Made by a program: the position numbers and the translations under genes
In this document: one piece after another, positions 44,175-53,018 of the stretch
Layout of the letters: each line of letters opens with the position of its first letter
How positions within the stretch are numbered: the first letter of the stretch is position 1
Assembly: GCF_036067295.1 (NCBI RefSeq)
Contig: NZ_CP107954.1
Span: 3,162,001-3,226,000 of the forward strand
DNA: 64,000 nucleotides
Reading direction: 5' to 3'
Origin: Kribbella sp. NBC_00382
GTDB taxonomy: Bacteria; Actinomycetota; Actinomycetes; Propionibacteriales; Kribbellaceae
Notes under the pieces: generated by a model
Seen by the model: the letters and a program-made list of their open reading frames with translations, nothing else
Database searches by the model: none
What the model was told of the DNA's origin: nothing

Positions 44175-45527
44175 ATGCTCTGCGGGGTGGGTGGTTCAGC
44201 GGCTGGGGGTGTGGTGGCGGGCTGGGATGTGGAGCAGGTTTTGGCCTTGGCGCCTGATGCTGCGTCGGCCAAGGCTGGCCAGGGGCTGGCTCGTGGCGAG
44301 AAGTGGTCGGGGAGTGGGGGCTCCGAGCGGGCGCTGTGGGGGTTGTGTCAGGGGAGTGGGAAGAAGCCGTATCAGACCGTCGTCGATCTCGGTGGGCCTG
44401 CGTTCAAGTGTTCTTGTCCTAGCCGGAAGTTTCCGTGTAAGCACGCGCTGGGGTTGATGTTGCTGTCGGCCGGCGGGCAGCTCGCGGAGGGGCCTGAGCC
44501 GGAGTGGGCATCGAGCTGGATCGAGGAGCGGGCCAACAGGGCTGAGAAGGCGGCGGAGAAGGGCGAGAAGAAGCCGGGTGAGGTTGCGGATCCGTTGGCG
44601 GCTCAGCAGCGGGTGGTGCGGCGGGCTGAGCGGGTTTCGGCGGGGATGGCTGAGCTACAGAGCTGGCTCGACGACCAGGTACGCCGTGGTCTCGGCGGGT
44701 TCGAGCAACGCGGGTACTCCGAGCTGAGCCGCCTAGCCGCCCGCATGGTCGACGCGCAGGCGCCAGGAGTAGCAGGCGCCGTACGCCGAGCCGCCGCTGT
44801 CGTCGGTCGCGGCCACGGCTGGCCGGGCGAACTCCTGGAGGAGCTCTCCCTCATCCACCTCATCGTCTCCGCCCACGCCCACCTCACCGAGCTCCCACCC
44901 AGCCTCGCCGACACCGTGCAGTCCAGAATCGGCTGGACCGTCGAAACAGCCCGCGTGCTCGCAGAAGGCGAGAAGGTAGAGGACGACTGGCTGGTACTAG
45001 GCCGAGTGGTCGAGCCCGACGACCACCTGACCGTACGACGCCTGTGGCTGCGCGGCTCCAGCACTGGACGCCTGGCCCTGATCCTCACCTTCGCAGCCGG
45101 CGGCCGCCAGCTAGACCCACTCCCGGCCCGCCCCGGCGAGCTTGTCCCCGCAGTGCTCTCCTACTACCCCGGCGCCCTCCCCATGCGAGCCCTACTGACG
45201 CAAACGGCTCCCCGCCTCCCCGCCCCACGACCAGGCGGCCTCACCGCCAAGCAGGCACTCGCTTCGTACGTCGAATCGCTAGCAGCCGACCCATGGAACG
45301 AGCGCTGGCCGCTAGTACTCGCAGACGTCCGCCCAACCCCCAACGGCGACAACTGGGCGCTAGTGGACGCCAACGGTGACGCCCTCGAAGTCCTACCCGG
45401 CGTGGACCTCTGGAAGCTCCTAGCCGTCTCCGCAGGCGACCCAGTGACAGTCGCCGGCGAGTGGAATCGCGCAGGCTTCAAGCCGATGACCTGCTGGCAC
45501 GGCGAGCGCCCGGTGATCCTGTCATGA
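44175..45527 (+). CDS. SWIM zinc-finger protein, first gene of the MoxR/VWA cluster
   Basis: 450 aa from the ATG at 44175 (GTG codons at 44187 and 44208 are alternatives; family-like sequence begins at GWDVEQVLALAPDAASAKAG). Residues ~60-95 carry a SWIM zinc finger, FKCSCPSRKFPCKHALGLML (CxCx6CxH), after a β-strand region YQTVVDLGGPAF. The middle is helical (RRAERVSAGMAELQSWLDDQ; HAHLTELPPSL) and the C-terminus β-rich. SWIM domains bind DNA or protein. Overlaps the next gene by 4 bp, starting a five-gene coupled operon. Confidence 0.88.
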   Translation: MLCGVGGSAAGGVVAGWDVEQVLALAPDAASAKAGQGLARGEKWSGSGGSERALWGLCQGSGKKPYQTVVDLGGPAFKCSCPSRKFPCKHALGLMLLSAGGQLAEGPEPEWASSWIEERANRAEKAAEKGEKKPGEVADPLAAQQRVVRRAERVSAGMAELQSWLDDQVRRGLGGFEQRGYSELSRLAARMVDAQAPGVAGAVRRAAAVVGRGHGWPGELLEELSLIHLIVSAHAHLTELPPSLADTVQSRIGWTVETARVLAEGEKVEDDWLVLGRVVEPDDHLTVRRLWLRGSSTGRLALILTFAAGGRQLDPLPARPGELVPAVLSYYPGALPMRALLTQTAPRLPAPRPGGLTAKQALASYVESLAADPWNERWPLVLADVRPTPNGDNWALVDANGDALEVLPGVDLWKLLAVSAGDPVTVAGEWNRAGFKPMTCWHGERPVILS

Positions 45528-46948
45528 GGGGCTGGGACGGCCTGGTCAGCTCCGCACTGCTCGGTACCGAGCGCAGACCCCCACGCTTCGAGGAGCTCCC
45601 GCCGAAGATCCAGGAGCAACTAGGCGAAGGCGGCCTGCTCGACGCCGCCGCGCTGGCAACCCTCTACAAGCGAGCCGGCCGAGTACCGCTCGAAGGTCTA
45701 ACCCCTTTGCCCACAACGCAAGGCGAGGACAGCCCTCTCCCGAGACCAGCTGCCATCCGGAGGCTCTCCGCGATGCTCACCGGCTTCCAGACCACGGCCC
45801 TGGGCGAGTGGCTGAGAGCAGCCGACGCCAAGGGTTGGGGCGTCCCGCCGGAGCTCCTTCCTGCGCTGGCCGACTATGCGCGCAACAGGGCGGAGTACCG
45901 GCCGTTGGTGGTGAAGGCAGCCGGGCGAAGGGCTAGCTGGCTGGCAGACCTCAACCCGGACTGGCGTTTCCTGCACGAAGCCGTTGTTGAGGGCAATGAT
46001 CACTGGACCCACGGCAACCCGACCCAACGGCGCAGCTGGCTGCGGGCGCTGCGCAAGAGTGATCCGGCGGCAGCGCTGGAAGCGCTGGAAGAGGTCTGGC
46101 CTGCCGAGCCGGCCGCTGTCCGACTCGACTTCCTCGGGCTACTCGCGGCCGACCTGGCTGGCTCCAACGGTGCAGGCGGCGCCAATGCGGCGACCGACGA
46201 GGCGTTTCTGGAGCGGGCGCTGGACGATCGCTCGAAGGAGGTCCGGCGGGCGGCGGCGGGTCTGCTGCAACGCATCCCCGGTTCACAGTACGGCGTACGC
46301 ATGGCAGAGCGGGTCTGGTCGCATCTCACCGTCAGTCAAGGCGTTCTCGCTGTCGACCTGCCGACCCGATTCACCGCAGCGATGGAACATGACGGCATCG
46401 AGCCCGAGCCGCAGGAGGGATTCGGCAAGCGGGCATGGTGGTTCAGCCAGATCCTCGCCGCCGCTCCACTCGCGACGTACGAGCTCGACTACCTCAAGCT
46501 GCCCGTCGAGGGGTGCTCGCCCGAGGTGCTCCAGGTCGCCTGGGCGCAAGCGACCGTCCGTGAAGGCAATGCCGAGTGGGCCCGTGCGCTTCTCAGAGCG
46601 AACACCCGAACAGGCGGCCGGGTCGCCGAGCTACTGAAGGTCCTGCCGCCCGAGGAATGGGTGCCGGCCATCGAACTACTACGCACCCGCGTCGACATCG
46701 CCGACCTCGTAGGCGGCCTGCCGGTGCCGTGGCCGACCCCACTGGGCAATGCAGTACTAGACCAGCTCGCCAAACTAGGCAGCGATCGCCGGCACGCGCG
46801 ACTCGCGAGCATCGCGGCACGCGCAGTACCGGCCGAAGTGCTGGACCATCCGATCACCCGCGAGCCGACCGGTGAGGAAGACACCTGGCGCCGGCGCCTG
46901 GTCGAGACCCTGATTTTCCGTCGTGAGATGTACGAGGAGCTGTCATGA
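45524..46948 (+). CDS. DUF5691 family protein, second gene of the MoxR/VWA cluster
   Basis: 474 aa. WDGLVSSALLGTERRPPRFE at the N-terminus is typical of the DUF5691 family, followed by α-helical repeat-like sequence (RRSWLRALRKSDPAAALEAL; FLERALDDRSKEVRRAAAGL resembles a HEAT repeat). No catalytic motif, signal peptide or membrane segment. Probably a helical scaffold that links other proteins of the cluster. Both ends overlap neighbouring genes by 4 bp (ATGA), implying fixed stoichiometric translation. Confidence 0.87.
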   Translation: MRGWDGLVSSALLGTERRPPRFEELPPKIQEQLGEGGLLDAAALATLYKRAGRVPLEGLTPLPTTQGEDSPLPRPAAIRRLSAMLTGFQTTALGEWLRAADAKGWGVPPELLPALADYARNRAEYRPLVVKAAGRRASWLADLNPDWRFLHEAVVEGNDHWTHGNPTQRRSWLRALRKSDPAAALEALEEVWPAEPAAVRLDFLGLLAADLAGSNGAGGANAATDEAFLERALDDRSKEVRRAAAGLLQRIPGSQYGVRMAERVWSHLTVSQGVLAVDLPTRFTAAMEHDGIEPEPQEGFGKRAWWFSQILAAAPLATYELDYLKLPVEGCSPEVLQVAWAQATVREGNAEWARALLRANTRTGGRVAELLKVLPPEEWVPAIELLRTRVDIADLVGGLPVPWPTPLGNAVLDQLAKLGSDRRHARLASIAARAVPAEVLDHPITREPTGEEDTWRRRLVETLIFRREMYEELS

Positions 46949-48033
46949 CAGTGAGCCCTGAGGTACTGCGCCCGCACGCCGAGGACGAGTACGCCGTGGA
47001 GCTGGCCGCGCTGGCAGCCGCCGACGACCGGACCCGCCCGCCGTCGTGGAAGCTCTCGCCGGCCGCGGTCGTCACCTATCTCCTGGGTGGCAAGGCGGGA
47101 GACGTCGAGATCACCCCCAAGTACGTCGGCCCGCGGCGACTCGTCGAGGTCGCCGTCGCCACGCTCGCGACGGACCGCGCGTTGCTGCTGCTCGGAGTAC
47201 CGGGTACTGCGAAGACGTGGGTCAGTGAGCATCTGGCCGCGGCGATCAGTGGGGACTCGACGCTGCTCGTGCAGGGGACGGCGGGCACGGCCGAGGAGTC
47301 GATCCGGTACGGCTGGAACTACGCGCAATTGATTGCCCAAGGCCCCAGTGAGCAGGCGCTGGTGCCGAGCCCGGTGTTCCGCGCGATGGCCGACGCGAAG
47401 ATCGCCCGGATCGAGGAGCTGACCCGGATGCCGTCCGATGTCCAGGACGCCCTCATCACGATCTTGTCCGAGAAGGCGCTGCCGATCTCCGAGCTGGGCA
47501 CGGAAGTCCAGGCCCGCAAGGGATTCAACGTCATTGCCACCGCCAACGATCGCGACAAGGGCGTCAACGAACTGTCCAGCGCGCTCAGAAGAAGATTCAA
47601 CACCGTCGTACTTCCGTTGCCCGACGATGCCGAGGACGAGGTCGGGATCGTCTCCCGCCGGGTCGCGCAGCTCGGCTCGTCGCTCGAGCTGCCGCAACAG
47701 GATGACGCGCTGGAGGAGATCCGCCGCGTGGTGACCGTGTTCCGCGAGTTGAGGTCCGGACGGACGGAAGACGGCCGTACCGCCGTCAAGTCGCCGTCGG
47801 GCACGCTCTCGACGGCCGAGGCGATCAGCGTTGTCACCGGTGGACTCGCGTTGGCTGCGCATTTCGGCGACGGCGTACTGCGGTCGAATGATGTTGCCGG
47901 CGGCATCCTCGGGGCCGTGGTGAAGGACCCGTCGGCGGACCGGGTGGTCTGGTCGGAGTACCTGGAGACGGTCGTCCGCGAGCGGGACGGCTGGGCTGAC
48001 TTCTATCGGGCCTGCCGGGACATCTCCGGATGA
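46945..48033 (+). CDS. MoxR-type AAA+ ATPase
   Basis: 362 aa. Walker A: ALLLLGVPGTAKTWVSEHLA. The Walker B region reads KIARIEELTRMPSDVQDALI, where the usual D-E pair is I-E-E: the catalytic Glu is kept but the preceding Asp is not obvious. Sensor 1 FNVIATANDRDKGVNELS and arginine-finger region SSALRRRFNTVVLPLPDD are normal; a lid domain follows. MoxR ATPases pair with VWA proteins as chaperone-like remodelling machines; the matching VWA protein is two genes downstream (50204-51361). Confidence 0.92.
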   Translation: MTVSPEVLRPHAEDEYAVELAALAAADDRTRPPSWKLSPAAVVTYLLGGKAGDVEITPKYVGPRRLVEVAVATLATDRALLLLGVPGTAKTWVSEHLAAAISGDSTLLVQGTAGTAEESIRYGWNYAQLIAQGPSEQALVPSPVFRAMADAKIARIEELTRMPSDVQDALITILSEKALPISELGTEVQARKGFNVIATANDRDKGVNELSSALRRRFNTVVLPLPDDAEDEVGIVSRRVAQLGSSLELPQQDDALEEIRRVVTVFRELRSGRTEDGRTAVKSPSGTLSTAEAISVVTGGLALAAHFGDGVLRSNDVAGGILGAVVKDPSADRVVWSEYLETVVRERDGWADFYRACRDISG

Positions 48034-50207
48034 CCGTCCACCTCTTCGGCATCAGGCACCACGGTCCGGGGTCCGCCCGGGCGCTCGCGGCTGCCCTGGC
48101 GGAGTTGCAGCCGGACATCGTGCTGATCGAGGGACCGCCCGAGGCCGACAAGGTGGTCGAGCTGGCGGCCTCGGAGGAGATGGTGCCGCCGGTCGCGCTG
48201 CTGGCCTACGCGGCCGACGATTCGACCAGGGCTGCCTTCTGGCCGTTCGCTGTCTTCAGCCCGGAGTGGCAGGCGATCAAGCATGCCTTGGCGGACGGCG
48301 TACCGGTGCGGTTCTGCGATCTGCCGGCGGCGTATCAGTTCGGCAGCTCGGGAAGAGAAGATCGCCGGGGGATGTCGGCGGATCCGTTGGCGACGCTGGC
48401 CGCGGCCGGTGGGTATGACGATCCCGAGCGCTGGTGGGACGACGTGATCGAGCACCGGCGGGACGGCGCCGAGCCGTTCACGGTGATCGCCGAGGCGATG
48501 TCCGAGCTGCGGCGTGATGACGAGGCGACCGGGCGGGAGGCCCAGCGCGAGGCGTACATGCGGACAACCTTGCGCAAGGCAATCAAAGAAGGCTTCGAAC
48601 GGATCGCCGTCGTCTGCGGCGCCTGGCATGTCCCCGCACTGCAAGCTCCGTTGCCGACAGCAACTTACGATCAGCGGATCCTGAAGGGCTTGCCGAAGCG
48701 GAAGGTCGCCTGTACCTGGGTGCCATGGACGCATGGCCGGCTGGCAACCGCCAGCGGGTACGGCGCCGGCGTGACCTCGCCCGGTTGGTACCACCACCTC
48801 TTCACCGCGCCTGACCAGATCACCACTCGCTGGCTGACGAAGGTCGCTCAGGTACTGCGCAAAGAGGATCTCCCGGTGTCGAGTGCGCACGTCATCGAGG
48901 CCGTGCGGCTGGCCGATGCCCTTGCTGCGTTGAGGGAACGGCCCCTCGCCGGGTTGAGTGAGGTCACGGAAGCCACCCGAGCGGTGATGTGTGGCGGCAA
49001 CGACGTACTGCTCAACCTGGTCACCCGCGAGGCCGTGGTCGGCGAGTTGCTCGGCCAAGTACCGGCGGAGACTCCCCAGGCGCCCGTGGCTGCTGACCTG
49101 GCTGCACAAGCCCGACGACTGCGGCTGAAGCGCGACGCCGCCGAGCGAGTCGTCGAGCTGGATCTGCGGAAGCCGAACGATCTGGAGAAGTCGCGGCTGC
49201 TGCACCGGCTCAGGATCCTCGGCATCGACTGGGGCGTGCCGACCGCCGACGAGCGACGCAATCAAGGCACCTTCCGCGAGACCTGGACGCTTGCCTGGGA
49301 CCCGGGACTGGAGGTCGATCTCGTTGCCGCCGGCGCCCATGGCACGACCGTGCTCGGTGCCGCGACGACGACGATGCTCAAGGCTGCTGAGGATTCGGCG
49401 ACTTTGGCCGAGGTCACCTCGGCGTTGGAGCGTTCGCTGCTGGCCGACCTCTCGGACGCGTTGCCGACGCTGCTCCAAGGCGTCGACACCCGCGCGGCCA
49501 AGGATGCCGATGTCGGGCACCTGATGGCCGCGTTGCCCGCCCTCGCGCGCTCCGCCCGGTACGGCGATGTGCGCGGCTCATCAGCGGAAGGCCTCGGTCA
49601 GGTCGCCGCCAGGATGGTCTCGCGCGTGTGCGCAGGACTCGGCCGGACCGTGCACGGACTCGACCCCGAAGCAGCCGCCAAGGTCCTCGAACTCATCGAC
49701 GACGTCCAGGACGCGACGGCCTTGCTGGACGAGGCGATCCGCGAAGAATGGCTCGCGACCCTGCAAGGCTTGAGTGACCGCGCATCGGTACCGCCGTTGA
49801 TCGCCGGCCGCCTCACCCGCCTCATGCTCGACACCTCGCGGCTGGAAGCGTCCGAGGTTGCGCTGAGGCTTGGCCGCGCACTGTCACCCGGTACGCCGAC
49901 AGCCGACGCGGCGGGCTATGTCGAGGGCTTCCTCGCTGGTGGCGGCCTCTTGCTGGTGCACGACGAACGACTGCTGGCCCTGGTCGACACGTGGCTCGCG
50001 GCGATCCCCGACGAAGCGTTCCTGGAGGCGTTGCCCTTGCTCCGCCGGACCTTCGGCACCTTCGCCTCACCAGAACGACGCTCGATCGGCGACCGTGCCC
50101 GATCACTAGGTGACCCGGCTGCCGCGGTCATTGCCGATGACAACGAGATAGACCAGTTGCTGGCGGCATCGGTTCTCCCCGTCGTCAAGCGATTGCTAGG
50201 GGTGTGA
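48030..50207 (+). CDS. DUF5682 family protein, possible TraB/ChaN-fold enzyme
   Basis: 725 aa. The N-terminal ~230 residues show motifs reminiscent of the TraB/ChaN/EreA-like superfamily: HLFGIRHHGPGSARALAAAL, DIVLIEGPPEADKVVELA and IAVVCGAWHVPAL (conserved GxxH-type blocks with His and Glu). A putative hydrolase or haem/metal site is therefore possible, which is my inference. The C-terminal ~450 residues are helical with no recognised domain (VLELIDDVQDATALLDEAIR). Coupled by 4-bp overlaps to both neighbours; the largest protein of the cluster. Confidence 0.88.
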   Translation: MTVHLFGIRHHGPGSARALAAALAELQPDIVLIEGPPEADKVVELAASEEMVPPVALLAYAADDSTRAAFWPFAVFSPEWQAIKHALADGVPVRFCDLPAAYQFGSSGREDRRGMSADPLATLAAAGGYDDPERWWDDVIEHRRDGAEPFTVIAEAMSELRRDDEATGREAQREAYMRTTLRKAIKEGFERIAVVCGAWHVPALQAPLPTATYDQRILKGLPKRKVACTWVPWTHGRLATASGYGAGVTSPGWYHHLFTAPDQITTRWLTKVAQVLRKEDLPVSSAHVIEAVRLADALAALRERPLAGLSEVTEATRAVMCGGNDVLLNLVTREAVVGELLGQVPAETPQAPVAADLAAQARRLRLKRDAAERVVELDLRKPNDLEKSRLLHRLRILGIDWGVPTADERRNQGTFRETWTLAWDPGLEVDLVAAGAHGTTVLGAATTTMLKAAEDSATLAEVTSALERSLLADLSDALPTLLQGVDTRAAKDADVGHLMAALPALARSARYGDVRGSSAEGLGQVAARMVSRVCAGLGRTVHGLDPEAAAKVLELIDDVQDATALLDEAIREEWLATLQGLSDRASVPPLIAGRLTRLMLDTSRLEASEVALRLGRALSPGTPTADAAGYVEGFLAGGGLLLVHDERLLALVDTWLAAIPDEAFLEALPLLRRTFGTFASPERRSIGDRARSLGDPAAAVIADDNEIDQLLAASVLPVVKRLLGV

Positions 50208-51361
50208 CGATGGCGGACGACGAACGCATGCGGCGCTGGCGGATGGTCCTCGGCAGCGAGGCCGACCCGGAGACCGGTACGGAACTTTCCACCTCCGACC
50301 GCTCCATCGACGCCGCGCTGGCCGCCTTGTACGACGCCGAGCGAGGCGAACCGGGTACCAAGAGATCCGCCGGTCTGGGGTCGAGTGCGCCACGCGTCGC
50401 CCGCTGGCTGGGCGACATCCGGCAGTACTTCCCCAGCACCGTCGTCCAGGTGATGCAGCGCGACGCGGTCGAGCGCCTCGGCATCACCCGGATGCTGATG
50501 GAACCCGAGCTGCTCAACGCGGTCGAGCCCGACGTCCACCTGGTCAGCACGCTGCTCGCGCTCAACGAAGTCATGCCCGAGGAGACCAAGCACACCGCCC
50601 GCGAGGTGGTCGGCCGGGTCGTCGCCGAGTTGGAGGCCCGACTGGCCGAGCGCACGCGAGCAGCGGTGAGCGGTGCACTCGACCGAGCCGGCCGGACCGG
50701 GCGGCCGCGGCACTCGGACATCGACTGGGATCGGACGATTCGCGCCAATCTCAAGCACTTCTCGCCGACGCTCGGCACGATCGTCCCGGATCGGTTGGTC
50801 GGGTATGCCCGGCGCAACCACAGTGTGCAGCGGGACGTAGTACTGGCGATCGATCAGTCGGGGTCGATGGCCGAATCTGTCGTCTACGCGAGCCTGTTCG
50901 GGGCGGTACTGGGCTCGATGCGCGCCTTGCGGACGAGCCTGGTCGTCTTCGACACGGCCGTCGTCGACCTCACCGAGGAGCTGGACGACCCGGTGGACGT
51001 GCTCTTCGGCACCCAGCTCGGTGGTGGCACGGACATCAACCGCGCCGTCGCGTACTGCGAACAGCTCATCACCCGGCCGGGCGAGACGGTGATGGTGCTC
51101 ATCAGCGACCTGTACGAAGGCGGCATCCGCGAGGAACTGCTCAGAAGGGCCCGCAATCTGGTCGAGTCCGGCGTCCAGCTGATCGCGTTGCTGGCGCTCT
51201 CGGACTCGGGCACTCCGTCGTACGACGCCGAGAACGCGGCTGCCCTCGCGGACCTCGGCGTACCGACCTTCGCCTGTACCCCCGAGCTCTTCCCCGACCT
51301 GATGGCGGCCGCGATCCGCCGCGACGACATCTCCGCCTGGGCAGCGTCGAATATCGATTGA
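50204..51361 (+). CDS. VWA-domain protein, partner of the MoxR ATPase
   Basis: 385 aa; GTG at 50204 overlaps the previous stop (GTGA), though the ATG at 50210 has a better-spaced AGGGG. N-terminal half is helical (WLGDIRQYFPSTVVQVMQRD; TKHTAREVVGRVVAELEARL). The C-terminal half is a VWA domain with an intact MIDAS metal site: DVVLAIDQSGSMAESVVYAS (DxSxS), QLGGGTDINRAVAYC (Thr) and VMVLISDLYEGGIREELL (Asp). Expected to bind a target via Mg2+ and to act as client adaptor for the MoxR ATPase. Last gene of the cluster. Confidence 0.92.
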   Translation: MTMADDERMRRWRMVLGSEADPETGTELSTSDRSIDAALAALYDAERGEPGTKRSAGLGSSAPRVARWLGDIRQYFPSTVVQVMQRDAVERLGITRMLMEPELLNAVEPDVHLVSTLLALNEVMPEETKHTAREVVGRVVAELEARLAERTRAAVSGALDRAGRTGRPRHSDIDWDRTIRANLKHFSPTLGTIVPDRLVGYARRNHSVQRDVVLAIDQSGSMAESVVYASLFGAVLGSMRALRTSLVVFDTAVVDLTEELDDPVDVLFGTQLGGGTDINRAVAYCEQLITRPGETVMVLISDLYEGGIREELLRRARNLVESGVQLIALLALSDSGTPSYDAENAAALADLGVPTFACTPELFPDLMAAAIRRDDISAWAASNID

Positions 51362-51384
51362 GCAGTGGTGATTGACTGGGCTTC

Positions 51385-52230
51385 ATGCGGATCGTGACGA
51401 TGAACGCCTTCCTGCCCGGCTACCACAACATCGCCGGGTGGGCCGAGGAGCACGGCCACGAGATCGTGCTGGTGGTGACGCCACCAGCCGGTGCCAGCGA
51501 CCGGTACGACGCGGCTGCGCCGCCGTTCGTGGTCGGACTGCCGCGGACCGCGAACGTACTGGTCACCAGCAAGCTCAAGACGGTGGCCGCGCCGGTGATC
51601 GCCGCGCTGGAGCCCGATCTGGTCATCTCGGCCGCGTTCCCTCGGCTGATCCCCGCAGAGATCCTGAAGATCCCGACGTACGGAGCGGTGAACCTGCACC
51701 CGTCGCCGCTACCGGCCGGGCGGGGACCGAATCCGGTCCGGCTGGTCTACGAAGGCGCCACCACGGTGGGCGCGACGCTGCATCGGACCGAGGCCGAGTT
51801 CGACACCGGCGCGATCCTGAGTCAACGCGAGCGGCCGTTGCCCGAGAACGTCACCGGTCCGGCGATCTTCCAGGCCTGGCGCGAGATGCTGCGCGAAGTA
51901 CTGGTCGAAGGTGCCGCGCGGGCGCTTGCTGGTGAGTCTGGGACTCCGCAAGATCCGGCGGTGGCTTCGGAGGCGCCGATGTTCACGCCGGAGGAAGAGG
52001 TGCTGCGGCTGAGCGATCCGGGCGCGGTACTGGTCCGGAAGTCCGCCGCTCTCAACGTGCTCGCCGCGAAGAGCAAGGTGATCGTGGCCGGGACGAAGCA
52101 GTCCGTTCGCCGGATCGAGCTCGTATCGGCCGGTGAGGAGTCGTCGCAGGCGGGCGAGATCATCACGTACCACACAGACGGCTGGACGGTCCGGTCCGGC
52201 GACGGAGTGGTCAGGTTGTACACGACCTGA
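51385..52230 (+). CDS. Formyltransferase-family protein (Fmt-like)
   Basis: 281 aa. The N-terminal Rossmann-like domain carries the formyl-transfer signature: LEPDLVISAAFPRLIPAEIL, YGAVNLHPSPLPAGRGPNPV (Asn-His pair) and LHRTEAEFDTGAILSQRERP (catalytic Asp). A C-terminal domain (residues ~200-281, VRKSAALNVLAAKSKVIVAG) is shorter than in Fmt. It would move a formyl group from 10-formyl-tetrahydrofolate to an amine; acceptor may be a sugar nucleotide or other amine rather than Met-tRNA. Lies 23 bp after the VWA gene, so may share its transcript. Confidence 0.85.
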   Translation: MRIVTMNAFLPGYHNIAGWAEEHGHEIVLVVTPPAGASDRYDAAAPPFVVGLPRTANVLVTSKLKTVAAPVIAALEPDLVISAAFPRLIPAEILKIPTYGAVNLHPSPLPAGRGPNPVRLVYEGATTVGATLHRTEAEFDTGAILSQRERPLPENVTGPAIFQAWREMLREVLVEGAARALAGESGTPQDPAVASEAPMFTPEEEVLRLSDPGAVLVRKSAALNVLAAKSKVIVAGTKQSVRRIELVSAGEESSQAGEIITYHTDGWTVRSGDGVVRLYTT

Positions 52231-52238
52231 AGAGCCTT

Positions 52239-52281
52239 CAAGGGGCAGAGGTTCGCCTCCCCCGCGAACCTCTGCCCCTTG
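52239..52281. terminator. Strong bidirectional terminator hairpin
   Basis: Perfect 18-bp stem (caaggggcagaggttcgc / gcgaacctctgccccttg) with a 7-nt loop between the convergent formyltransferase-like gene (stop 52230) and the secreted-protein gene (stop 52319). Likely ends both transcripts. Confidence 0.85.
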
Positions 52282-52318
52282 GTGTAAAGCGGTACCCCCG
52301 ATACCGCCGGTACTTCGG

Positions 52319-52948
52319 TCAGCCGGCCAGGTAGGCCGACGTGGTGGCGCGGGCGAGGACGGTGGTCAGGCCGGCCTTGTCCGCGACGGTGCCGCCGACG
52401 GTGATCTCGACCCCGGCCGAGCCGCCGCCGCTGTACGCGTCCTGGAAGCGGGTCGCGACCCAGCGGGTGTGCTTGGCCGAGTCGGTGTAGGTGTAGACGA
52501 TCGTGGAGTACACGATCCCGCCTGAACGGGCAGTGGCCACGCCCTGCACCTTGAGGTTCTTGGTGCCCTTCAGCGACTTCTGCTTCTGCGCGACGGCCTG
52601 CTTGGTGGTCAGGTCGTACGGGCCCTGGGCGACGCGGAGGAAGTACGAGCCGGACTTGGGGGTGAACTTCGCGTCGCTGTGGTTGATCGACGTCACCTTC
52701 CAGCCCTTCGGCACGACCGCCCCGATGTGGCAGTCCTTGCCGCCGAACCAGTTGCCGTCCTCGCACCACCAGCGGGCGTTGACGAAGCTCAGGCTGGACG
52801 GCTTGAGGCCGGTCGCGTTGCTCGCGGCAACGTTGTGCGTGGTCGCCGCGTCACTCGGCAGCGCCCCGAGCAGTACCGCCCCGACGGCGCCGATGGCCGC
52901 AATCCCTGCAGTGGAAGCGGAAACGGCCAGCTTGATCTTCTTGTTCAT
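52319..52948 (-). CDS. Secreted protein of unknown function
   Basis: 209 aa from ATG 52948. Signal peptide KKIKLAVSASTAGIAAIGAV...SDA-A. The mature part has a Cys pair within ARWWCEDGNWFGGKDCHIGA, a Lys-rich strand region (AVAQKQKSLKGTKNLKVQGV) and a Gly-rich turn (SGGGSAGVEITVGGTVA). No family recognised. Single gene with its own terminator and a ~70-bp upstream region. Confidence 0.82.
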   Translation of the reverse strand: MNKKIKLAVSASTAGIAAIGAVGAVLLGALPSDAATTHNVAASNATGLKPSSLSFVNARWWCEDGNWFGGKDCHIGAVVPKGWKVTSINHSDAKFTPKSGSYFLRVAQGPYDLTTKQAVAQKQKSLKGTKNLKVQGVATARSGGIVYSTIVYTYTDSAKHTRWVATRFQDAYSGGGSAGVEITVGGTVADKAGLTTVLARATTSAYLAG

Positions 52949-53018
52949 GATCCCCAAACCCCTTGTGTGTCAGTCTCTGCAGCACCCCCTCGGCCCTGCA
53001 CACACTGAGACGGCGGCT

